DNA from: Mycolicibacterium rhodesiae
GTDB lineage: Bacteria; Actinomycetota; Actinomycetes; Mycobacteriales; Mycobacteriaceae
Length of the DNA stretch: 64,000 nucleotides
Assembly: GCF_002086695.1 (NCBI RefSeq)
Contig: NZ_MVIH01000012.1
Span: forward strand, 109,767 to 173,766
Direction: 5' to 3'
The notes beneath the pieces were generated by a model. It made no database searches and was not told the origin of the DNA. It worked only from the letters and a program-made list of their open reading frames with translations. A program made the translations under genes and the position numbers. Below are positions 53,234 to 62,447 of this stretch, one piece after another; position 1 is the stretch's first letter; each line of letters begins with the position of its first letter.

Positions 53234-54949
53234 ATGACAGACCCAACAAGGCCGGCGGTCGGACTGTCGGTCGGCGCTACCACACTGGCCGCTGTCACCC
53301 CGGATAACGCCGTCACCGGTCCTGCCGCCACGACGCTGCCCAGCGGGGCGGTGATCACCGACTTCGTCGACCGCGTCGGCGACCCGGTCGGGATCGTGGC
53401 GCCGGACGGCTCGATGCACCACGCAGAGACGTTGCTGGCCGATGCGCTGAGGTCGCTGGCCTACGCCGCCACGAGTGGCCGGCCGCTGCCGCCGACCGCC
53501 GCGATCGCCTACCCGGCGCACTGGCGGCCGCCCGCCGTGGACGGGCTACGGCGCGCGATCCGGCAGGTTCCCGAGTGGTCGGCCGAGGAGCCGCTGTTGC
53601 TCCCCGACACCGCTGCCGCGCTGACCGCACTGGCTGCCAACCCCGGGCTGCCGACTCGCGGCGTGATCGCGCTGTGCGATTTCGGCGGCACCGGTACGTC
53701 GATCACCCTCGTCGACGGCGCCACCTCGGCGCCGATCGGACCGACCGTGCGGCACCTCGACTTCTCCGGCGACCTGATCGACCAGGGCCTGCTGGCGCAC
53801 GTGATCGCGGAATTGTCGGCGGGCGGGACCCTGGACGTGACCGGTACATCGGCGATCGGATCGCTGACCAGGCTGCGGGCCCAGTGCCGGGCGGCCAAGG
53901 AGCGCTTGTCGACCGTGACGGTCACCGCGCTGCCCGCCGAGCTGCCCAATTTCCGCGGCGACGTCCGACTCACCCGGACCGAGCTCGACGGCGCGATGGG
54001 CCACGCGCTCAACGAGTTCGTCGCGGTTCTGCAGGACACCCTGGCCAGGAGCGGGGTGCGGCCGAGTCACCTGGCCGCGGTGGCCTCGGTCGGCGGCGGA
54101 GCGGCGATCCCGGTGATCACCACGACGCTGTCCGAGCATCTGCGCGTTCCGGTGATCACCACGGCACGCCCGGCCCTCACCGGTGCCATCGGCGGCGCGC
54201 TTCGGGCAGCGCGGGGACCCGCCGACGACAGCGCCACCGCGCTGGCACCGGCAGCCCCGGTCGTCCCGGTCGCCCCGTTCGAGCCGGCGGCGGGGCCGGC
54301 CACCGGCGCCGCGTTGGCCTGGTCGCAGGCGCCCGACGTACCGGACCTCGAGCCCGCCGTCGAACCGGTGCCGCACGCCGCCCGTCCGCTGCTGGATTTC
54401 GAGCCGGACCCCGAACCGGCGGACGCCGCCGCCGCACCCGCGTGGTACCGGCGTCCGATGCCGGTGGTCGCTGCCGCACTGCTGGTGATCCTGATGGCGG
54501 GTGCGGGAACAGCGATCGCGCTGCGCGCCGACAGCAGTCCCGACCTCGTGACCCCCACCCCGAGCGTGACCACCACCCCGCAGGCCGCACCCGCTCCGGC
54601 GGCACCCGCATCGGCTGAGCCAACGAGCGATCCGTCGTCCGCACCCGTGCAGAACCAGGCGGTGCAACAAGCACCCGCGCCGGTCACCCAGACCCAGGTT
54701 GTGCAGGCCCCAGCGCCACCGCCGGTCACCGCCGAGGCGCCGCCGCCACCGCCGCCGGTCACTGAGACTCAGACGACGACCGTCGTGACCACCGAGGTCT
54801 CCACACCGCCGCCGGTCACGCAGACCGAGACGCAGACGCCTCCGCCGCCGACGCAGCAGCCTCCGCCGCCGCGGTTCATCCCGACGATTCCGCCGATCCC
54901 GACGATTCCCGGGCTGCCGCAGATATTCGTGCAGCCGCCGTCAGGCTGA
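53234..54949 (+). CDS. Membrane-anchored Hsp70-like protein with Pro-rich tail
   Basis: 571 residues from ATG 53234. Residues 1-330 are an actin/Hsp70 ATPase fold: VGLSVGATTLAAVT (phosphate 1), CDFGGTGTSITLVD (phosphate 2), ASVGGGAAIPVI (adenosine). No peptide-binding domain follows. Instead there is an acidic linker, one TM helix (PVVAAALLVILMAGAGTAIAL, about 420-440) and a 130-residue Pro/Thr/Gln tail with PPPVT repeats outside the membrane. This suggests a cytoplasmic ATPase tethered to the envelope, not a chaperone proper. Convergent with the methyltransferase gene (9-bp overlap). Confidence 0.75.
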   Translation: MTDPTRPAVGLSVGATTLAAVTPDNAVTGPAATTLPSGAVITDFVDRVGDPVGIVAPDGSMHHAETLLADALRSLAYAATSGRPLPPTAAIAYPAHWRPPAVDGLRRAIRQVPEWSAEEPLLLPDTAAALTALAANPGLPTRGVIALCDFGGTGTSITLVDGATSAPIGPTVRHLDFSGDLIDQGLLAHVIAELSAGGTLDVTGTSAIGSLTRLRAQCRAAKERLSTVTVTALPAELPNFRGDVRLTRTELDGAMGHALNEFVAVLQDTLARSGVRPSHLAAVASVGGGAAIPVITTTLSEHLRVPVITTARPALTGAIGGALRAARGPADDSATALAPAAPVVPVAPFEPAAGPATGAALAWSQAPDVPDLEPAVEPVPHAARPLLDFEPDPEPADAAAAPAWYRRPMPVVAAALLVILMAGAGTAIALRADSSPDLVTPTPSVTTTPQAAPAPAAPASAEPTSDPSSAPVQNQAVQQAPAPVTQTQVVQAPAPPPVTAEAPPPPPPVTETQTTTVVTTEVSTPPPVTQTETQTPPPPTQQPPPPRFIPTIPPIPTIPGLPQIFVQPPSG

Positions 54950-56047
54950 GCGACGCCGCTTCTCCAGCACAACGAGCCCCAGCGGGATCGACATCCGTGC
55001 CGGCGCTGCCGTCAGCTGCGCGGCCAGGGCGGCGTGTAGCTGATCGACGAATTCGCGCCGCCGCGTACTGCGCCGGTCCCGAGTCGGCCCGGCGTCGACA
55101 TCCACTGCGGCGGCAAGCGTCGGAAACATCGAACCGCGAAGGAAGTCAGCCCAATTCGCGCCGAAGGCGTCGGCGTCCTTGTCGCTCTGGAACTGCGCCC
55201 AGAACCGGTCCTCGCCGTCGAAGAGCTCCACGTCCTCGATCTCCAGACCCTCGAATCGGCCCGACGGGTGGAACGGCGCCCGAAAGTCCTTCTCGTCGCG
55301 GCCCGTCGACGGGATCGACATCCGGCGCATTTCCTCGGCGGTGATCAGGCCGTCCCGGACGAACTGGTGCAGGGCCGTCATGATGGCGTCGAAAGCGGCC
55401 TCGAATCCCGAAGTGCCATCCGGCTTGAGGCCGACGGTCAGCACCAGTAGTCGGCCCCCGGGCGCCAGCTCGCGACCGCGGAAGGCGACGAAGTCGCGCC
55501 AGTCCTCGGCGGCTTGGCGGGCGTAGGCGCGACTGGCGTCCTCGTCGGCGCTGTAGGAGATCTCGATGTGATCGGGAATGGGCACCGGCGTCCGGCGCAG
55601 CCAGTGGACGGCCCACGAACTCCAGCCCAGCGCAATGCTGTCCGACGGCAGGATCTGGCTGTAGAACGAGCGGCCCACCACCGAGGCGTAGGTGGCCGAG
55701 TCCTTCTTCAGGTAGCTGTCCTGGTCGTTGGCGAGTGTGTCGAACAACGTGGTGAAATCGTTCCCGGGCACGTCGGTATGGGCGACGAGGATGGCGTGGT
55801 CGGTGCGGGTGCGCTTGCGTATGACGCTGATCGCCGCGCCGATCGGGAGCAGTGAGTTGTACCCCGTCGCCGCGCCATAGTCGACGATCGCGATGGGCTG
55901 CGGGGCTCGGGGGATCGCGACGATGCGTGCAGCCTGTTCGAAACGTGCTGTCGCGGTGCGCAATCCGGCCGCCTGCAGGCGTGACGACTCGGTATAGGTG
56001 TGGCTGCCCATCGGCTGCGGGCGCACCACGATGCTCGATTCACGCAC
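54941..56047 (-). CDS. SABATH-type SAM-dependent carboxyl methyltransferase
   Basis: 368 residues from GTG 56047, 1 bp after the lapA stop. Motif I is IVDYGAATGYNSLLPIGAAI; then VAHTDVPGNDFTTLFDTL, GRSFYSQILPSDSIALGWSSWAVHWL, which is the SABATH/Methyltransf_7 family pattern (salicylate, jasmonate and related carboxyl methylation in plants; bacterial homologues exist). The Tyr/Ser N-terminus MGSHTYTESSRLQAAGL also fits. Substrate unknown. Confidence 0.7.
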   Translation of the reverse strand: MRESSIVVRPQPMGSHTYTESSRLQAAGLRTATARFEQAARIVAIPRAPQPIAIVDYGAATGYNSLLPIGAAISVIRKRTRTDHAILVAHTDVPGNDFTTLFDTLANDQDSYLKKDSATYASVVGRSFYSQILPSDSIALGWSSWAVHWLRRTPVPIPDHIEISYSADEDASRAYARQAAEDWRDFVAFRGRELAPGGRLLVLTVGLKPDGTSGFEAAFDAIMTALHQFVRDGLITAEEMRRMSIPSTGRDEKDFRAPFHPSGRFEGLEIEDVELFDGEDRFWAQFQSDKDADAFGANWADFLRGSMFPTLAAAVDVDAGPTRDRRSTRRREFVDQLHAALAAQLTAAPARMSIPLGLVVLEKRRRSA

Positions 56048-56048
56048 G

Positions 56049-56288
56049 TCAGTTCCTGCGGCGGCGGTGCAACAGCAGCCCGACCACAAGCCCGACGACC
56101 GCCATCGCGGTCAGCAACAGCCACATCGGCGATTCGACGGTGATCCACAGGACGTGCACGCGCTGGCGGTCGCGATTCTGGGCGATGAAGACTGCCGCCA
56201 GGACCACCAGGATGATGGCCAGCCAGTAGCGCAGAGCGAAACGCCGCACCGCACCGCCGGCGGGCTTACCGTCGTCCTCCCTGGACAT
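56049..56288 (-). CDS. LapA-like small membrane protein
   Basis: 79 residues from ATG 56288 with GGGAGG upstream. Two TM helices (about 20-36 and 50-70) separated by FIAQNRDRQRVHVLW and ended by RRRRN. The LapA (DUF1049) layout: NRDxxxVxxxW between helices. In E. coli LapA works on lipopolysaccharide assembly, but mycobacterial function is unknown. Longer frame to 56486 is antisense to the SHOCT gene. Directly followed by the methyltransferase. Confidence 0.8.
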   Translation of the reverse strand: MSREDDGKPAGGAVRRFALRYWLAIILVVLAAVFIAQNRDRQRVHVLWITVESPMWLLLTAMAVVGLVVGLLLHRRRRN

Positions 56289-56388
56289 CGCTACCTCCCC
56301 GTTGTGCCGATGAGTCGACGTTAGTCGCTGGCAGCGGATTCGGCGGAGAAGTCGGGCCGGTGCGCTTCTGCGTGACACACTTTCCGCC

Positions 56389-57087
56389 ATGGCCGGCACC
56401 AAGACTGTGTCCCGCATCCTGATGACCTCGGGGATCCTGATGATGGTGGTCGGCGCTGTCGGCTTCTTCGTCGTGATGATGCTCAATGCCTTCGTGCTCG
56501 ACGAATTCGATGCCTATGGCGAGGTGCCCGTCCCGGGGTCGGGTCAGGTTCAACTGCCGGCCGGGCAGGCGCAGATCAGCTTTCACACCTCGGTGACCGG
56601 TTCGCCGTCGAGCGGATTCCCGCTGCCCACGTTGCGACTGAACATCGTGCCGCCGGACGGTGTCGCCGACCCGGTGCTGACCGAAGATCACGGCACCTTG
56701 ACGACGGTAAACAGCGACACCCACATTCGGATCTGGACCGCCGAGATTCCCGCCGCAGGCACCTACCAGATCCGCACCGACGGACAGGTGAACGGCTACA
56801 TCAACCCGCGGCTGGCCTTCGGCAAGGAAAGCGGCTCCGGCTACCTGCCGTGGGTCTTCGCCGGTGTGTTCGGGCTGGGTCTGCTGGACCTGGTCGTGTC
56901 GCTGTTTCTGCGTAGACGGCGGTTCGCCGACCCGTCCCCCGAGCCTTTTGTCGCCACTGGTCACTACATTCCGTCAGACCAGGGTGTGCGCCTCGAGCAG
57001 CTGAAAACGCTCGCGGCACTGCGGGATTCCGGTGCGTTGACCCAAGCCGAGTTCGATGCGGAGAAGCGCCGGATCCTCGGCGAGTAG
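56389..57087 (+). CDS. Two-TM protein with C-terminal SHOCT domain
   Basis: 232 residues from ATG 56389. TM1 (about 10-32), an exposed beta-rich domain (45-155; VPVPGSGQVQLPAGQAQISFH), TM2 (about 160-178), then a cytoplasmic part ending with a SHOCT motif (LEQLKTLAALRDSGALTQAEFDAEKRRIL). SHOCT is a short oligomerisation domain. Function unknown. 11 bp before the zinc dehydrogenase GTG, so they may be co-transcribed. Confidence 0.75.
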   Translation: MAGTKTVSRILMTSGILMMVVGAVGFFVVMMLNAFVLDEFDAYGEVPVPGSGQVQLPAGQAQISFHTSVTGSPSSGFPLPTLRLNIVPPDGVADPVLTEDHGTLTTVNSDTHIRIWTAEIPAAGTYQIRTDGQVNGYINPRLAFGKESGSGYLPWVFAGVFGLGLLDLVVSLFLRRRRFADPSPEPFVATGHYIPSDQGVRLEQLKTLAALRDSGALTQAEFDAEKRRILGE

Positions 57088-57098
57088 GCTGATGCGCC

Positions 57099-58253
57099 GT
57101 GAAGGCTGTCAGCTGTGTGCATGGAAATTTGTCGGTGGTCGACCTGCCCGCACCCGAACCGTCCGACGGCCAACTGGTACTCAACGTCGCCAGTTGTGGC
57201 ATCTGCGGATCGGACCTGCACGCCAAGGACCACGCCGACGAGTTGAGTCGCACCACGGAGGAGATCGGCTACCGCCACTTCATGCGCAGCGACACCCCGG
57301 TGGTGATGGGCCATGAGTTCGCCGGGGAGGTCGCCGAGCGCGGACGCAAGACACCGAAGGCGTTCAAGGTCGGAACGCGGGTGGTGTCCTTCCCGCTGGT
57401 CCGCGCCCACGGCGGCGTCCATTTGACCGGGCTGTCCCCGCTCGCCCCCGGCGGGTATGCCGAGCAGGTGCTGGTGCAGGCAGCGATGACGTTCGCGGTG
57501 CCCAACGGGCTGTCGCTGGACATCGCGTCGCTCACCGAGCCGATGGCGGTCGCACTGCACGCGGTTCGCCGAAGCGAGATCAAGAAGCGCGATACCGCCA
57601 TCGTGATCGGTTGTGGTCCAGTCGGTTTGGGTATCATCTGCCAGCTCAAGGCGCTGGGGGTCGGCACCATCGTCGCCAGTGACTTCTCGGCGGGGCGCCG
57701 GGAGTTGGCCGCCCGCTGCGGTGCTCACGTCGTGGTCGATCCGAGGGTGGACTCACCATACGAGAGTGCGGGATCTGCGGGCCTGACCGATGCCACGGCC
57801 CTCTACGAGATGGGCATGAGCGCCATGGAGAAGCTGCGGAAGCTGCCGGGCTGGCAGCACGTCTACCGCGTTGCGGACGCAGTGGGCACGGCCGGGCCCA
57901 AGCGGCCGGTGATCTTTGAATGTGTTGGTGTGCCCGGCGTGCTCGACGGGATCATCGGCGCCGCACCGCTGAATTCGCGGGTGGTGGTGGCGGGGGTGTG
58001 CATGGGCACCGACCAGTTGCGGCCGTCGATGGCCAATGCCAAAGAGATCGACCTGCGATTCGTATTCGCCTACACGCCACTGGAATTCCGCGACACCCTG
58101 CATATGTTGGCCGACGGCAAGCTCGACGCGTCCGCTCTGATCACCGGCAAGGTCGGGCTCGACGGCGTCGCGGCGGCCTTCGACGCCCTGGGCGACCCGG
58201 AGGTGCACGCCAAGATCCTCGTCGATCCCCGAAGCAGCGTAACGGCTCCTTAG
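57099..58253 (+). CDS. Zinc-dependent alcohol dehydrogenase family
   Basis: 384 residues from GTG 57099. Catalytic zinc: CGICGSD (Cys34 region) and GHEFAGE; NAD-binding VIGCGPVGLGIICQLKALG. The four-Cys structural-zinc lobe seems absent: only CGICGSDLH has Cys there. A 30-residue insertion (about 205-235, LTDATALYEMGMSAMEKLRK) interrupts the usual Rossmann length. Substrate unknown. Ends 4 bp into the convergent MBL gene. Confidence 0.8.
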   Translation: MKAVSCVHGNLSVVDLPAPEPSDGQLVLNVASCGICGSDLHAKDHADELSRTTEEIGYRHFMRSDTPVVMGHEFAGEVAERGRKTPKAFKVGTRVVSFPLVRAHGGVHLTGLSPLAPGGYAEQVLVQAAMTFAVPNGLSLDIASLTEPMAVALHAVRRSEIKKRDTAIVIGCGPVGLGIICQLKALGVGTIVASDFSAGRRELAARCGAHVVVDPRVDSPYESAGSAGLTDATALYEMGMSAMEKLRKLPGWQHVYRVADAVGTAGPKRPVIFECVGVPGVLDGIIGAAPLNSRVVVAGVCMGTDQLRPSMANAKEIDLRFVFAYTPLEFRDTLHMLADGKLDASALITGKVGLDGVAAAFDALGDPEVHAKILVDPRSSVTAP

Positions 58254-58873
58254 GAGCCGTTCTTGACCCACTCGTCGTAGTTCACCAGCTCGTCGCCGAT
58301 CCGCGTGGTGTCGCCGTGGCCGGTGTAGACGACGGTGTCGGCGGGCAGCTTGCCGAGCTTGTCCTTGATCGACCCGAGGATGGTGGGGAAGTCGGAGAAC
58401 GAGCGACCGGTCGCCCCGGGACCGCCTTGGAAGAGGGTGTCGCCGGAGAACACCGCGCCCAGGGCCGGTGCGTAGAGGCAGGTGGAGCCGGGGGAGTGTC
58501 CCGGGGTCGCGATGGCGTGCAGCTCGATGCCGTCGGCCTTGAGTACCTGGCCGTCCTCGAGGGTGCCGAACTGCTTGTCGCCGTGCGTCATCCGCCACAG
58601 CATGTCATCGGCCGGATTCAGCAGAATCGGCGCGTCGAGGTCGGTGGACAGTTGCGGCGCGACGGTGATGTGGTCGTTGTGGCCGTGGGTGCACACCACC
58701 GCGACCACGTGGCGATTGCCGACCGCGTCTTCGATGGCCTTGGCATCGTGGGCGGCGTCGATGACGATGACCTCGGAGGAGTCACCGACTATCCAGATGT
58801 TGTTGTCGACTTCCCAACTGCCGCCGTCGAGTTCGAACGTGCCGTGGGTGACCACCCGCTCGATGCCGCTCAC
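58250..58873 (-). CDS. MBL-fold metallohydrolase in the mscR operon
   Basis: 207 residues. Metal motif THGHNDH (H63, H65, D67, H68), later ATPGHSPGSTCL and FSGDTLF, and YTGHGD: glyoxalase-II-type MBL. The start ATGA overlaps the mscR stop, and Mtb has the same pair (Rv2259-Rv2260). The likely job is to hydrolyse the S-formylmycothiol made by MscR to formate and mycothiol; this is inference from position and fold. Confidence 0.85.
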   Translation of the reverse strand: MSGIERVVTHGTFELDGGSWEVDNNIWIVGDSSEVIVIDAAHDAKAIEDAVGNRHVVAVVCTHGHNDHITVAPQLSTDLDAPILLNPADDMLWRMTHGDKQFGTLEDGQVLKADGIELHAIATPGHSPGSTCLYAPALGAVFSGDTLFQGGPGATGRSFSDFPTILGSIKDKLGKLPADTVVYTGHGDTTRIGDELVNYDEWVKNGS

Positions 58874-59955
58874 AGGATCACCACCGAACGCAGTACCTCG
58901 CCGGCGTGCATCTTGTGGAAGGCGTCTTCGATGGCGTCGAGGCCGATGCGTTCGGAGACGAATTTGTCCAGCGGCAGCCGGCCTTGACGGTAGAGGCTGA
59001 TCAGGGTGGGGAAGTCCCGTTCGGGCAGGCAGTCGCCGTACCAGGACGACTTGAGTGATCCACCTCGGGAGAAGAAGTCGACCAGTGGCATCTCGAGCTT
59101 CATGTCAGGGGTCGGAACACCCACCAGCACAACGGTTCCCGCGAGATCGCGGGCGTAGAAGGCCTGCTTCCACGTTTCCGGACGCCCGACGGCGTCGATC
59201 ACCACGTCGGCGCCGAAGCCGTCGGTCAGATCCTGGATGGTCTCGACCGGGTCGAGTTCCTTGGCGTTGATGGTGTGGGTGGCGCCGAATGCGCGTGCCC
59301 ACTCGAGCTTCTTGTTGTCGGTGTCGACGGCGATGATCTTCTTCGCGCCGACCAGGGCGGCGCCTGCGATCGCGGCATCACCGACGCCACCACACCCGAT
59401 TACCGCCACGGTGTCGTCGCGGCCGACGTTGCCGGTGTTGACCGCGGCGCCGAGGCCGGCCATCACGCCGCAGCCGAGCAGGCCGGCCACGGCGGGGTCG
59501 GCCTCGGGATCGACTTTGGTGCATTGCCCTTCGTGGACCAGCGTCTTGTCGGCGAAGGCGCCGATACCGAGCGCGGGCGTCAGTTCGGTGCCGTCGGTCA
59601 GCGTCATCTTCTGGGCGGCGTTGTGGGTGTTGAAGCAGTACCAGGGGCGGCCGCGCTTGCATGCGCGGCACTGCCCGCACACCGCGCGCCAGTTCAGGAT
59701 CACGAAGTCGCCGGGCTCGACGTTGGTCACTCGGGCGCCGACGGACTCCACGGTGCCCGCGGCCTCATGGCCGAGCAGGAACGGATACTCGTCGTTGATG
59801 CCGCCTTCGCGGTAGGTCAGATCGGTGTGGCAAACGCCGCAGGCGATGACGTCGACGACCACCTCGCCCGGGCCTGGGTCGGGGATCACGATGTCCACCA
59901 ACTCGACGGGCTGCTTCTTCGACCGGGAGATCACCCCACGCACTGTCTGACTCAT
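58870..59955 (-). CDS. mscR: S-(hydroxymethyl)mycothiol dehydrogenase / S-nitrosomycothiol reductase
   Basis: 361 residues from ATG 59955, the length of Mtb MscR. Zinc ADH class III-like: catalytic CGVCHTD and GHEAAG, structural-zinc CGQCRACKRGRPWYC, NAD-binding VIGCGGVGDAAIAGA. It oxidises the formaldehyde-mycothiol adduct with NAD and reduces S-nitrosomycothiol. An upstream open frame to 60519 is antisense to the next gene. The promoter looks leaderless (TAGTGT, 7 nt, ATG). Confidence 0.9.
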   Translation of the reverse strand: MSQTVRGVISRSKKQPVELVDIVIPDPGPGEVVVDVIACGVCHTDLTYREGGINDEYPFLLGHEAAGTVESVGARVTNVEPGDFVILNWRAVCGQCRACKRGRPWYCFNTHNAAQKMTLTDGTELTPALGIGAFADKTLVHEGQCTKVDPEADPAVAGLLGCGVMAGLGAAVNTGNVGRDDTVAVIGCGGVGDAAIAGAALVGAKKIIAVDTDNKKLEWARAFGATHTINAKELDPVETIQDLTDGFGADVVIDAVGRPETWKQAFYARDLAGTVVLVGVPTPDMKLEMPLVDFFSRGGSLKSSWYGDCLPERDFPTLISLYRQGRLPLDKFVSERIGLDAIEDAFHKMHAGEVLRSVVIL

Positions 59956-59962
59956 GGGCCAA

Positions 59963-59968
59963 ACACTA
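59963..59968 (-). promoter_or_regulatory. Leaderless -10 of mscR
   Basis: Minus-strand TAGTGT, then 7 nt, then ATG 59955. Confidence 0.45.
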
Positions 59969-59991
59969 GCGCGACGGATGCCGAATGCGCC

Positions 59992-60978
59992 GTGCGTGTC
60001 CCGTTGGGGAGCTACGGTGAAGACTTGCTCACCACGATCCGTCAAACCCGCTCCGACCTGCTGGTCACCGCCCGCGCTGCCTATCGCGGCGGCGATTTCG
60101 AGACCAGCTACGCGGGCTTTTCCCGCGCCGGTGCGGCCGGCCCGCTGACCCTGGACGATCTCGATGCGATGGCGACGTCGGCCGGGCGGCTCGGGCACGG
60201 CCGCGAGGCGATGCGGATGGGCGAACTCGTCTTCGTGCGGCTGGTGCGGACCGACCCGAATGCGGCGGCGGGCAAGGCGGTCGAACTCGGTGCGGCATGG
60301 CTGTCGAACGGCGAGGTGACCATCGGTCAGGCATGGATCCGCCGGGCGCGCGGACTGCTTGCCGGAGCGCCGGAGACTGCCCTGTCTGCCCGGCTGGCTC
60401 ACCTGGAAGCTGTGATGGCGGTGCTCGGTGAGGACGCCGATCTTGCTGCTGAACGGTCGGCGGTGCTGCAGGAGATGACGCTGGAGCCCGCACCCGGCGT
60501 CGTGGGGCAGGCGTACCACCGTCTTGGTGATATACGGCGCCGCCGCGGTGACGTAGACGGGGCGTTCGCGGCGTACGCCCGAGCACGTGAATCCGGAGTC
60601 GTGCCTCAGCCGGGGGAAGCGCTATTGCGCTGTGGGCTGGGGGATGTGGACGCCGCCAGAGCCCAGGTGCGGGAGTCGATTGCGACGGCCGACTCGCGGG
60701 AGTTGCCTCGGCTGCTGCGCGGTGCCGTCGAAATTGCGCTGGCTGCAGGCGAATTGGATGAGGCCGAGGGTTATTTGCGTGAGCTGGAGTCTGTCGACGG
60801 CGACGACACGGTGTTGCGTGGCGCGGTGCTGGTACGCCGGGGAAGGTATCGCGAGGCGCTGACCGTGCTGCGGGCGGCACTGCGAGAGCCGCGGTTGCGG
60901 GGGTCGGCGGCTGCACGGGCCGAGGTTCAGGCGTGGATCGAGCGGGCCTACACCGGTCTGCTGACCGCCTCCGCGTAG
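59992..60978 (+). CDS. TPR-like helical-repeat protein
   Basis: About 328 residues if GTG 59992 is used; TTG 60025 (317 residues, TACGGT 6 nt before it) is the alternative. A frame open back to 59275 is antisense to mscR. Helical repeats with ARAAYRGGDFETSYAGFSRAG, the double QAYHRLGDIRRRRGDVDGAFAAYARARE and LLRGAVEIALAAGELDEAEGYLRELESV read as TPR units. Probably a protein-binding scaffold; no enzymatic or DNA-binding domain. Lies 10 bp before the beta-lactamase-fold gene. Confidence 0.7.
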   Translation: MRVPLGSYGEDLLTTIRQTRSDLLVTARAAYRGGDFETSYAGFSRAGAAGPLTLDDLDAMATSAGRLGHGREAMRMGELVFVRLVRTDPNAAAGKAVELGAAWLSNGEVTIGQAWIRRARGLLAGAPETALSARLAHLEAVMAVLGEDADLAAERSAVLQEMTLEPAPGVVGQAYHRLGDIRRRRGDVDGAFAAYARARESGVVPQPGEALLRCGLGDVDAARAQVRESIATADSRELPRLLRGAVEIALAAGELDEAEGYLRELESVDGDDTVLRGAVLVRRGRYREALTVLRAALREPRLRGSAAARAEVQAWIERAYTGLLTASA

Positions 60979-60988
60979 CCTGCTCGGG

Positions 60989-61816
60989 ATGGCCACGCCA
61001 CTCGACTCGATCGCTGACTGGCCGGTTTCGGCCGCCTCCGCCGCGGTGGTGGGTGCACAGGGGGTGCTCGCCGAGTATGGCGATACCACTCGCCAATTCC
61101 GGCTGGCATCGGTGACCAAACTGCTCTCGGCGCGCGCTGCGCAGGTGGCGGTCGAGGAGGGTGTGGTTGAGCTGGACACTCCCGCGGGCCCGCCCGGCAG
61201 CACCGTGCGGCATCTGCTGTCACACGCCTCGGGGCTGGCGATGCATTCGGCGGAGCTGATGGCCGAACCCGGCAAACGCCGGGTCTACTCGAATTACGGC
61301 TTCCAGGTGCTCGCCGAGACGATCGAACGGAAGTCGGAGATCGAGTTCGGCCGGTATCTGGCCGAGGCGGTCTTCGAACCGCTCGGCATGGCGTCGTCGA
61401 GGCTGGACGGCGGCGCGCAGGTGGCCGGCTTCGGCGGGCTGTCGACGGTGGCTGACCTGGTGGCGTTCGCGGCGGACCTGCTGGCTCCGAAGACAGTGTC
61501 GGCGCAGCTGCACGAGCAGGCGATCAGCGTGCAGTTCCCGGGCCTGTCCGGGGTGTTGCCCGGGTTCGGGGTGCAGCGGCCCAACGACTGGGGGCTGGGC
61601 TTCGAGATTCGGGATGACAAGTCACCGCACTGGACCGGCTTTGCCAACTCGTCGAGGACGTTCGGCCATTTCGGCCAGACCGGCACCTTCATCTGGGTGG
61701 AGCCGGAACTGGCGTTGTCGCTGGTAGTGCTCACGGATCGGGATTTCGACGAGTGGGCCAAACCGGTCTGGCGGGCCATCTCTGATGAAGTTCTGAGAGA
61801 GTACGCACCGCACTAG
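60989..61816 (+). CDS. Beta-lactamase-fold serine hydrolase
   Basis: 275 residues from ATG 60989. SxxK motif SVTK (Ser41, Lys44), Tyr100-Ser-Asn motif (YSN), and HFGQTG near residue 230 as the third motif. The class C beta-lactamase / D-Ala-D-Ala carboxypeptidase / esterase superfamily. No signal peptide is seen, so it is probably cytoplasmic, and an esterase or peptidase role is more likely than beta-lactam resistance. Resembles Mtb Rv2257c, which also lies close to mscR. Confidence 0.85.
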   Translation: MATPLDSIADWPVSAASAAVVGAQGVLAEYGDTTRQFRLASVTKLLSARAAQVAVEEGVVELDTPAGPPGSTVRHLLSHASGLAMHSAELMAEPGKRRVYSNYGFQVLAETIERKSEIEFGRYLAEAVFEPLGMASSRLDGGAQVAGFGGLSTVADLVAFAADLLAPKTVSAQLHEQAISVQFPGLSGVLPGFGVQRPNDWGLGFEIRDDKSPHWTGFANSSRTFGHFGQTGTFIWVEPELALSLVVLTDRDFDEWAKPVWRAISDEVLREYAPH

Positions 61817-61924
61817 CGCAACACACGCCTCACAAGGCACAATAGACACGCACGACACTATTGCAACTCGGTCACGCCAGGTCGTTGGGGAAGACGTCCC
61901 TCGTAGAGCCGAAGGAGCAAGGTG

Positions 61925-62437
61925 ATGCGTGCGTCGAACCAGTTCGCCGATGCGACGACTGGCGTGGTGTACATCCACGCCTCTCCCGCAGCGGTGTGCC
62001 CGCATGTCGAGTGGGCGCTGTCGTCGACCCTGAATGCCAGGGCGAATTTGAAGTGGACGCCACAGCCGGCCATGCCTGGGCAGCTGCGGGCGGTGACCAA
62101 CTGGGTTGGTCCCGTCGGCACCGGTGCCCGGCTGGCCAACGCGCTGCGTTCGTGGTCGGTCCTGCGGTTCGAGGTCACCGAGGATCCCAGTGCCGGCGTG
62201 GACGGCGAACGGTTCTGCCATACGCCACAGCTCGGCCTGTGGGCCGGCACGATGAGCGCCAACGGCGACATCATGGTCGGCGAGATGCGATTGCGAACCC
62301 TGATGGCCTCGGGCGCCGACACGTTGGCGTCCGAATTGGACTCGGTGCTCGGCACCGCCTGGGACGAGGCGCTCGAGCCCTATCGCGATGGCGGCGACGG
62401 CGGCGAGGTCAGCTGGCTGAGCAGAGGCGTCGGCTGA
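61925..62437 (+). CDS. DUF3145 family protein
   Basis: 170 residues from ATG 61925, with AAGGAG 6 nt upstream (the GTG at 61922 is too close to it). Conserved DUF3145 text: GVVYIHASPAAVCPHVEWALSS and WTPQPAMPGQLRAVTNWVG. An actinobacterial conserved protein of unknown function, with many small residues and few charges. Position next to the Rv2257c-like gene fits Mtb Rv2256c. Confidence 0.85.
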   Translation: MRASNQFADATTGVVYIHASPAAVCPHVEWALSSTLNARANLKWTPQPAMPGQLRAVTNWVGPVGTGARLANALRSWSVLRFEVTEDPSAGVDGERFCHTPQLGLWAGTMSANGDIMVGEMRLRTLMASGADTLASELDSVLGTAWDEALEPYRDGGDGGEVSWLSRGVG

Positions 62438-62447
62438 GCCACACCCA

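Noticed and set aside
59275..59991. N-terminal extension of the TPR-like protein to 567 residues
   Set aside because: The added part is antisense to mscR and has no TPR-like character.
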